From Janibacter cremeus (lineage in GTDB: Bacteria > Actinomycetota > Actinomycetes > Actinomycetales > Dermatophilaceae): DNA of 64,000 bases. Numbering within the stretch: the stretch's first letter is position 1; each line of letters opens with the position of its first letter. Location of the stretch: positions 1 to 64,000 of the forward strand of contig NZ_CP115184.1 of NCBI RefSeq assembly GCF_029395675.1, given 5' to 3'. This document shows, piece by piece, positions 59,860 through 64,000 of this stretch. The notes beneath the pieces are model-generated. The model saw only the letters and a list, made by a program, of their open reading frames with translations, ran no database searches and was not told where the DNA came from. A program made the position numbers and the translations under genes.

Positions 59860-60987
59860 TCAGCTGTCCTCGCCGGAGCGTGCCCGCAGCAACCGGCGAA
59901 GGGAGTCCAGCCGCTGCTCCCCGCCCGGACCCGCGTGGCCCTCGGCCACCCAGGCGTCGAGGGCGCAGTCCGGCTCGTCGTGGCTGCAGCCTCGCGGGCA
60001 CCCGTCCTCGGCGCCCTCCCAGAGCTCGGGGAAGTGCCGGATGATCGTGTCGGCCTCGACGTGCGCGAGCCCGAAGGAGCGGATCCCCGGGGTGTCGATG
60101 ATCCACCCGGCCGCATCCGGGTCCCCCTCTCGCAGCTGCTTAGGCTCCTGCGAGTTCTCCGGGTCCCCCTCTCGCAACTGCCTAGGCTCCTGCGAAGGGG
60201 TGGGCTCGGGTCGGGAAACGCCGGGCAGCCGCAGCGCGAGGGCGCTGGTCGAGGTGTGCCGCCCCCGGCCGGTGACGTCGTTGACGTGGCCGGTGGCGCG
60301 GTGGGCCTGCGGCACGAGCGCGTTGACGAGCGTGGACTTGCCGACGCCGGAGTGGCCGACGAGCACGGACACGCGACCGGCGAGGCGCTCGCGCAGCTCG
60401 TCCAGTGCGGGGATCTGCGCGCCGAGCACCGACGTGACGACGTGCGGCACGTCCAGCGGCGCGTACTGCGCCAGGAAGTCCTCGGCGGACGCGAGGTCGG
60501 ACTTCGTCAGCACGAGCAGCGGGTCCATACCGGCGTCGTACGCGGCGACGAGGCACCGGTCGATCAGGCGCGGCCGCGGCTCGGGATCGGCAAGCGCCGC
60601 CACGACGACGAGCTGGTCGGCGTTGGCGACGATGACCCGCTCGACCGGGTCGGTGTCGTCGGCGGTGCGCCGCAGCACCGTGTCCCGCTCCTCGACCCGC
60701 ACGATCCGGGCGAGCGTGTCGCGCTGCCCGGAGGTGTCACCGACCATGCCGACCCGGTCACCGACGACGATCGGGGTGCGGCCGAGCTCGCGGGCGCGCA
60801 TGGCGGTGACGACGCGCTCGGGTGGACCGGGGACCAGGGTCGTCCACCGTCCCCGGTCCACGGCGGTGACGCGACCGATGACCGCGTCCTCGTGCTTGGG
60901 GCGTTCCTTGGTGCGCGGTCGTGAGCCCCGGCGGTTGGGGCGCACGCGGATGTCGGACTCGTCCCACTGGCGCGCCGAGCGGCCCAT
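59860..60987 (-). CDS. rsgA: Ribosome small-subunit GTPase RsgA with a tandem-repeat insertion
   Basis: A 375-residue circularly permuted GTPase for late 30S maturation. OB-fold N-terminus (VIGRVTAVDRGRWTTLVPG); G4 LLVLTKSDLAS, G1 VLVGHSGVGKSTLVNALVP, G2 GRGRHTSTSALAL, G3 IIDTPGIRSFGLAHV; C-terminal zinc region CPRGCSHDEPDCAL. Between G2 and G3 sit two 14-residue repeats, SQEPRQLREGDPEN and SQEPKQLREGDPDA, where relatives have a short loop. ATG 60987 shares a base with the aroA stop (TGATG). Confidence 0.93.
   Translation of the reverse strand: MGRSARQWDESDIRVRPNRRGSRPRTKERPKHEDAVIGRVTAVDRGRWTTLVPGPPERVVTAMRARELGRTPIVVGDRVGMVGDTSGQRDTLARIVRVEERDTVLRRTADDTDPVERVIVANADQLVVVAALADPEPRPRLIDRCLVAAYDAGMDPLLVLTKSDLASAEDFLAQYAPLDVPHVVTSVLGAQIPALDELRERLAGRVSVLVGHSGVGKSTLVNALVPQAHRATGHVNDVTGRGRHTSTSALALRLPGVSRPEPTPSQEPRQLREGDPENSQEPKQLREGDPDAAGWIIDTPGIRSFGLAHVEADTIIRHFPELWEGAEDGCPRGCSHDEPDCALDAWVAEGHAGPGGEQRLDSLRRLLRARSGEDS
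60117..60200. repeat. Two 42-bp tandem repeats inside rsgA
   Basis: Units 60117-60158 and 60159-60200 differ at only a few positions. Each contains the imperfect inverted repeat CTCGCA ... TGCGAG. Because 42 is a multiple of three the reading frame of rsgA is kept. Confidence 0.85.
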
Positions 60988-62291
60988 CAGCCGGCCGACG
61001 TCCTGATCATGGACTCCCAGAGTCCGACGAACCCGGGCAGCGTCTTCGCGACGGTCCCGGGGTCCTCGATGACGGTCCCGGGGGCGGCGATCGACATGAC
61101 CGCCCCGGCCATGACCATGCGGTGGTCGGCGTAGGTGTGGAAGGTCGCCGGGCGCAGCGGCCGCGGGTCGATCCGCAGCCCGTCCTCGCGCTCGGTCACC
61201 TCGACGCCAAGGGCGCCCAGCTCCTGCGCGAGCGCGACGATCCGGTCGGTCTCGTGCCCGCGGATGTGCCCGACGCCGCGGATGATCGAGGGCCCCTCGG
61301 CGCACGCGGCGAGGGCGGCGACGACCGGCGTGAGCTCGGCCGCGTCGCTGAGGTCGAGGTCGACCCCCTGCGGGTGCCCGTCACCGGCCACGGTGAGCGT
61401 CCGCGCGTCCAGCCGGACCTCGGCACCCATCTGGTCGAGCACGTCGCGGATGCGGTCCCCGGCCTGGGTGGTGTGCTGCGGCCAGTCCGGTACGACGACC
61501 GTCCCGCCCGCGACGAGCGCGGCGGCGAGGAAGGGTGCGGCGTTGGACAGGTCCGGCTCGACCGTGACGTCCAGCGGCAACAGCTCTCCCGGCTCGACGC
61601 GCCAGGTGTTGGGCTCGGAGTCGTCGACCTCGGCACCGGCATCGCGGAGCGTCTCGACGGTCATCTCGATGTGGGGGAGCGAGGGCAGCGGCCCGCCGTT
61701 GTGCACGACGGTGATCCCCTCCCCGTACCGTGCGCCGGCCAGGAGCAGCGCGGAGACGAACTGCGAGGAGGCCGAGGCGTCGAGGGTGACGGTGCCGCCG
61801 TCGACGGAGCCCTGTCCCTCCACGACGAAGGGGAGGGTGCCGGTCCCGCCGTCGTCGACGCCGACCGAGAGGTCGCGGAGCGCATCGAGGACAGCGGCCA
61901 TGGGCCGGGTGCGGGCGTGCTCGTCGCCGTCGAAGGAGACCGGCCCGCGTGCGAGGGCCGCCACGGGCGGCAGGAAGCGCATCACGGTACCGGCGAGACC
62001 GCAGTCGATCGTCCCGCCGCCGCGCAGGGTGGCGGGGGTGACGAGCCAGTCGGGGGAGGTCAGCGCGTCGGCCGAGGAGGTGGCGTCGTCGACGCCGGCG
62101 CCGAGCTGGCGCAGTCCCTGCGCCATCAACTCGGTGTCACGGGAGCGAAGGGGGCGGCGCAGCCGGGATGTCCCGCTCGCCAGGGCGGCCAGGACGAGAT
62201 AGCGGTTGGTCAGCGACTTGCTCCCCGGCAGCGTCACGGTCGCATCGAGCGGTCCGGACGCTGCCGGGGGATGCCAATCTGGGCTGGTCAT
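60987..62291 (-). CDS. aroA: 3-phosphoshikimate 1-carboxyvinyltransferase (EPSP synthase)
   Basis: A 434-residue enzyme joining PEP to shikimate-3-phosphate in the chorismate pathway. Motifs seen: VTLPGSKSLTNRYLVLAAL, the GLAGTVMRFLPPVAAL loop (family LxNAGTxxR variant), TLDASASSQFVSALLLAGAR, EPDLSNAAPFLAAALVAGG and TYADHRMVMAGAV. It heads the aroA-rsgA-hisN operon. The N-terminal WHPPAASGPLDATV start is usual for actinobacteria. Confidence 0.95.
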   Translation of the reverse strand: MTSPDWHPPAASGPLDATVTLPGSKSLTNRYLVLAALASGTSRLRRPLRSRDTELMAQGLRQLGAGVDDATSSADALTSPDWLVTPATLRGGGTIDCGLAGTVMRFLPPVAALARGPVSFDGDEHARTRPMAAVLDALRDLSVGVDDGGTGTLPFVVEGQGSVDGGTVTLDASASSQFVSALLLAGARYGEGITVVHNGGPLPSLPHIEMTVETLRDAGAEVDDSEPNTWRVEPGELLPLDVTVEPDLSNAAPFLAAALVAGGTVVVPDWPQHTTQAGDRIRDVLDQMGAEVRLDARTLTVAGDGHPQGVDLDLSDAAELTPVVAALAACAEGPSIIRGVGHIRGHETDRIVALAQELGALGVEVTEREDGLRIDPRPLRPATFHTYADHRMVMAGAVMSIAAPGTVIEDPGTVAKTLPGFVGLWESMIRTSAG

Positions 62292-62296
62292 CCGGG

Positions 62297-62779
62297 TCAG
62301 TGCGCCGCGTTCTTCGCCTGGAGGGCCGCGAGCTTGGCCTCACGGCGGGCACTGTTCTTGGCCTGCTTGGCGCGGTAGCTCAGCCCGGGCTTGCCCTCGG
62401 TGTCGGCGGCCGCGAGCAGCAGACCACCGAGGAGGGAGAGGTTCTTGAAGAACTGGACCTGCTCACCCTGCTTCTTCTCCGGGTCGGTCTCGGTCCACCA
62501 CTGGTGGGTCAGCGTCGTGGGGACGATCGAGCCGAGCAGCACGAGCGAGCCGAGGCGGGGGGCCTTGCCGGTCGCGACGAGCACACCGCCGCCGATCATC
62601 GCCGCACCGTTGGCGCGCACGAGCAGCTCGGAGTCCTCCGGCAGGCCGAGCGGGGCGGCGAGCTTCTTGATCACCGGCTCGGCGGCGTCCTTGTGCGCGG
62701 AGGCGTAGCGCACGGCGTTGATGCCGCCGAGGATGAAGATGCTCGAGAGGAGCGGACGGGCGATTCGACGAACGATCAT
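62297..62779 (-). CDS. DoxX-family membrane protein
   Basis: 160 residues with four hydrophobic helices and a highly basic, Ala/Lys-rich C-terminal tail (AKQAKNSARREAKLAALQAK). The start MIVRRIARPLLSSIFILGGI and NGAAMIGGGVLVATGKAPRL fit DoxX. AAGGAG precedes ATG 62779. It ends five bases before the aroA start and may share its transcript. DoxX proteins relate to thiol and oxidative stress; the role here is unknown. Confidence 0.85.
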   Translation of the reverse strand: MIVRRIARPLLSSIFILGGINAVRYASAHKDAAEPVIKKLAAPLGLPEDSELLVRANGAAMIGGGVLVATGKAPRLGSLVLLGSIVPTTLTHQWWTETDPEKKQGEQVQFFKNLSLLGGLLLAAADTEGKPGLSYRAKQAKNSARREAKLAALQAKNAAH

Positions 62780-62910
62780 GGTGCGGTCTCCTTGTCGTCG
62801 TGGGGTGTGTCGCTGCACCGACCGGGCGGGTCCCGGTCGGGTCGGTACATGCCTACCGTAGTTCGTTACATCCTGCCCGTACCCGCCGACAGGGCGCCTA
62901 TGCTGGAGCA

Positions 62911-63741
62911 GTGTGTGGACGATATGCGGCCACGGCCGACCCGGGTGAGCTCATCGAGGAGTTCGAGATCGACGCCGACCGGACGGGCGAGCCCACCCGT
63001 TCGATCCTCAAGTCCCCGCAGGACCCGCCGCCGGCCACCCCGGACCACAACATGGCGCCGACGAAGCAGGCGCCGGTCATCCTCACGCGCGCGCCGAAGG
63101 ACGAGCCGGGAGCACCCCTTCGCCAGCTGCGGTTGCTGACCTGGGGCCTGGTGCCGTCCTGGGCCAAGGACACCAAGGTGGGGCTGCGGATGACCAATGC
63201 CCGCGCGGAGAGCGTGCTGGAGAAGTCCTCCTTCGCCCGGGCGGCCGCCGTGCGGCGCTGCCTCGTGCCGGCGGCCGGCTGGTACGAGTGGCAGGCCTCG
63301 CCGGTCGCGACCGATGCCAAGGGCAAGCCGCGCAAGCAGCCCTTCTTCATCCACCGCGGGGACGGTGACCTGCTGACCTTCGCGGGGCTGTACGAGTTCT
63401 GGCGGGACCGCGCGCTGCCCGACGACGACCCGGCGGCATGGCTGGTCAGCTTCACGATCATCACCACCGCTGCGGAGCCGGGGATGGACCGCATCCACGA
63501 CCGCCAGCCCCTCGTCCTCGAGCGCGCGGACCACGAGCGCTGGCTCGACCCGGACCTCACCGACCCGACGGGGATCGAGGACCTGCTCGCCTTCTCGCAG
63601 CCGGGACGGTTCGCGGCCCATCCGATCTCGACGGCGGTCAATGCCACGCGCAACAATGGTCCGGGCCTCCTCGAGCCACTCCCGCAGAGCGAGCTGGTCG
63701 GCGTCGTCGACCCGGAGACCGGAGAGGTGATCGGGGCATGA
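62911..63741 (+). CDS. SOS response-associated peptidase (SRAP/HMCES)
   Basis: A 276-residue protein that forms a covalent DNA-protein crosslink at abasic sites in single-stranded DNA. After processing of the initiator (GTG 62911) the Cys2 of CGRYA is the active residue. Further family motifs: NMAPTKQAPVIL, LTWGLVPSWAKD, TNARAESVLEKSSF, RRCLVPAAGWYEWQ with the active Glu, and the active His in RFAAHPISTAVN. Overlaps the hydrolase gene (ATGA). Confidence 0.95.
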   Translation: MCGRYAATADPGELIEEFEIDADRTGEPTRSILKSPQDPPPATPDHNMAPTKQAPVILTRAPKDEPGAPLRQLRLLTWGLVPSWAKDTKVGLRMTNARAESVLEKSSFARAAAVRRCLVPAAGWYEWQASPVATDAKGKPRKQPFFIHRGDGDLLTFAGLYEFWRDRALPDDDPAAWLVSFTIITTAAEPGMDRIHDRQPLVLERADHERWLDPDLTDPTGIEDLLAFSQPGRFAAHPISTAVNATRNNGPGLLEPLPQSELVGVVDPETGEVIGA

Positions 63742-64000
63742 TCGAGGTAGTGACGCAGCAGGGCCCGGCCAGGGTCCACTTCCACGAGGCGAAGGGGGAC
63801 CCGGCCGGCTCCCTGCTCCTCACCCACGGAGCCGGCGGCGGGGTCGACGCGAAGGACCTCGCCGCGATCGCGGCGGCGCTGCCGCCGCTGGGCTGGACCG
63901 TCGCGCTCGTCGAGATGCCGTGGCGGGTGGCCGGCAAGAAGGTCGCGCCGATGCCGCCGAGGCTCGATGCCGACTGGCGCGAGATCGTGGCCGCGGTGCG
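63738..64000 (+). CDS. Alpha/beta hydrolase, N-terminal part
   Basis: Starts ATG 63738 overlapping the SRAP stop and is cut by the window end after 87 codons. GSLLLTHGAGGGVDAKDLAA near residue 25 is the oxyanion-loop signature of KANL3/Tex30-like alpha/beta hydrolases; VALVEMPWRVAGKKVAPMPP follows. The nucleophile elbow lies beyond the window. Role unknown. Confidence 0.75.
   Translation, partial: MIEVVTQQGPARVHFHEAKGDPAGSLLLTHGAGGGVDAKDLAAIAAALPPLGWTVALVEMPWRVAGKKVAPMPPRLDADWREIVAAV

Overview
The window is chromosomal DNA from a high-GC actinobacterium. Dense gene packing, many GTG starts, ATGA/GTGA stop-start overlaps, UPF0182, PPA1309, the YlbL-type Lon-like protease, DUF2342 and an RmlC-RmlD fusion all point that way. 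The gene mix (aroA-rsgA-hisN next to an SRAP protein, frequent CGAAGGGGG motifs) suggests Intrasporangiaceae, possibly Janibacter; that placement is inference.

Region 1 (about 1-12985) is visibly lower in GC than the rest and encodes surface polysaccharide synthesis. A truncated SDR epimerase enters at the left edge. It is followed by an IS scar field: an intact IS3-family element with 25-bp inverted repeats, a 125-bp IS256-like miniature element, a 56-bp relic of the capD-type gene and a dead IS3 orfA. A leftward operon of ten overlapping genes follows: dehydratase, flippase, glycosyltransferase, polymerase-like protein, glycosyltransferase, acetyltransferase, PLP aminotransferase, initiating sugar transferase, GNAT and glycosyltransferase. 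Together they look like a Wzx/Wzy-type pathway for an N-acylated amino-sugar polymer.

Region 2 (13089-21450) holds the tyrosine autokinase/chain-length regulator with a divergent low-molecular-weight phosphatase, then the dTDP-rhamnose genes (rmlA, fused rmlC-rmlD, rmlB), interrupted by an SGNH-like protein and an XRE regulator preceded by a broken ORF.

Region 3 (21621-38237) is housekeeping and accessory: DUF2157/GDYXXLXY membrane pair, a divergent Nramp-like transporter, a solitary AbiEi/DUF559-like gene, an IS481-type element, an AarF kinase/ThiF-like/NUDIX/DUF2342 operon, Lon-like protease, PPA1309, UPF0182, initiator tRNA-fMet, HAD dehalogenase and a carboxymuconolactone decarboxylase-like protein.

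Region 4 (38371-48123) holds a Crp-type regulator, two MDR oxidoreductases, two DUF4389 proteins, a DesK/NarL-type two-component system and an ABC exporter with a membrane partner. A shared ACTTTCGGCC motif precedes both the kinase and the ABC operon.

Region 5 (48220-64000) carries a lipoprotein, CGNR regulator, LLM monooxygenase, cysteine hydrolase, type-II NADH dehydrogenase, an M16 peptidase pair, a second AbiEi/DUF559-like gene, a secreted LVIVD-type protein, hisN, rsgA, aroA, a DoxX-like protein, an SRAP protein and the start of an alpha/beta hydrolase.

The most unusual feature is that each of the two solitary AbiEi/DUF559-like genes lies between two copies of a locus-specific hairpin repeat, as if each gene had been inserted into a terminator that was duplicated. 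One of these hairpins was later split by the IS481-type element. RsgA also carries an unusual in-frame 14-residue tandem repeat.
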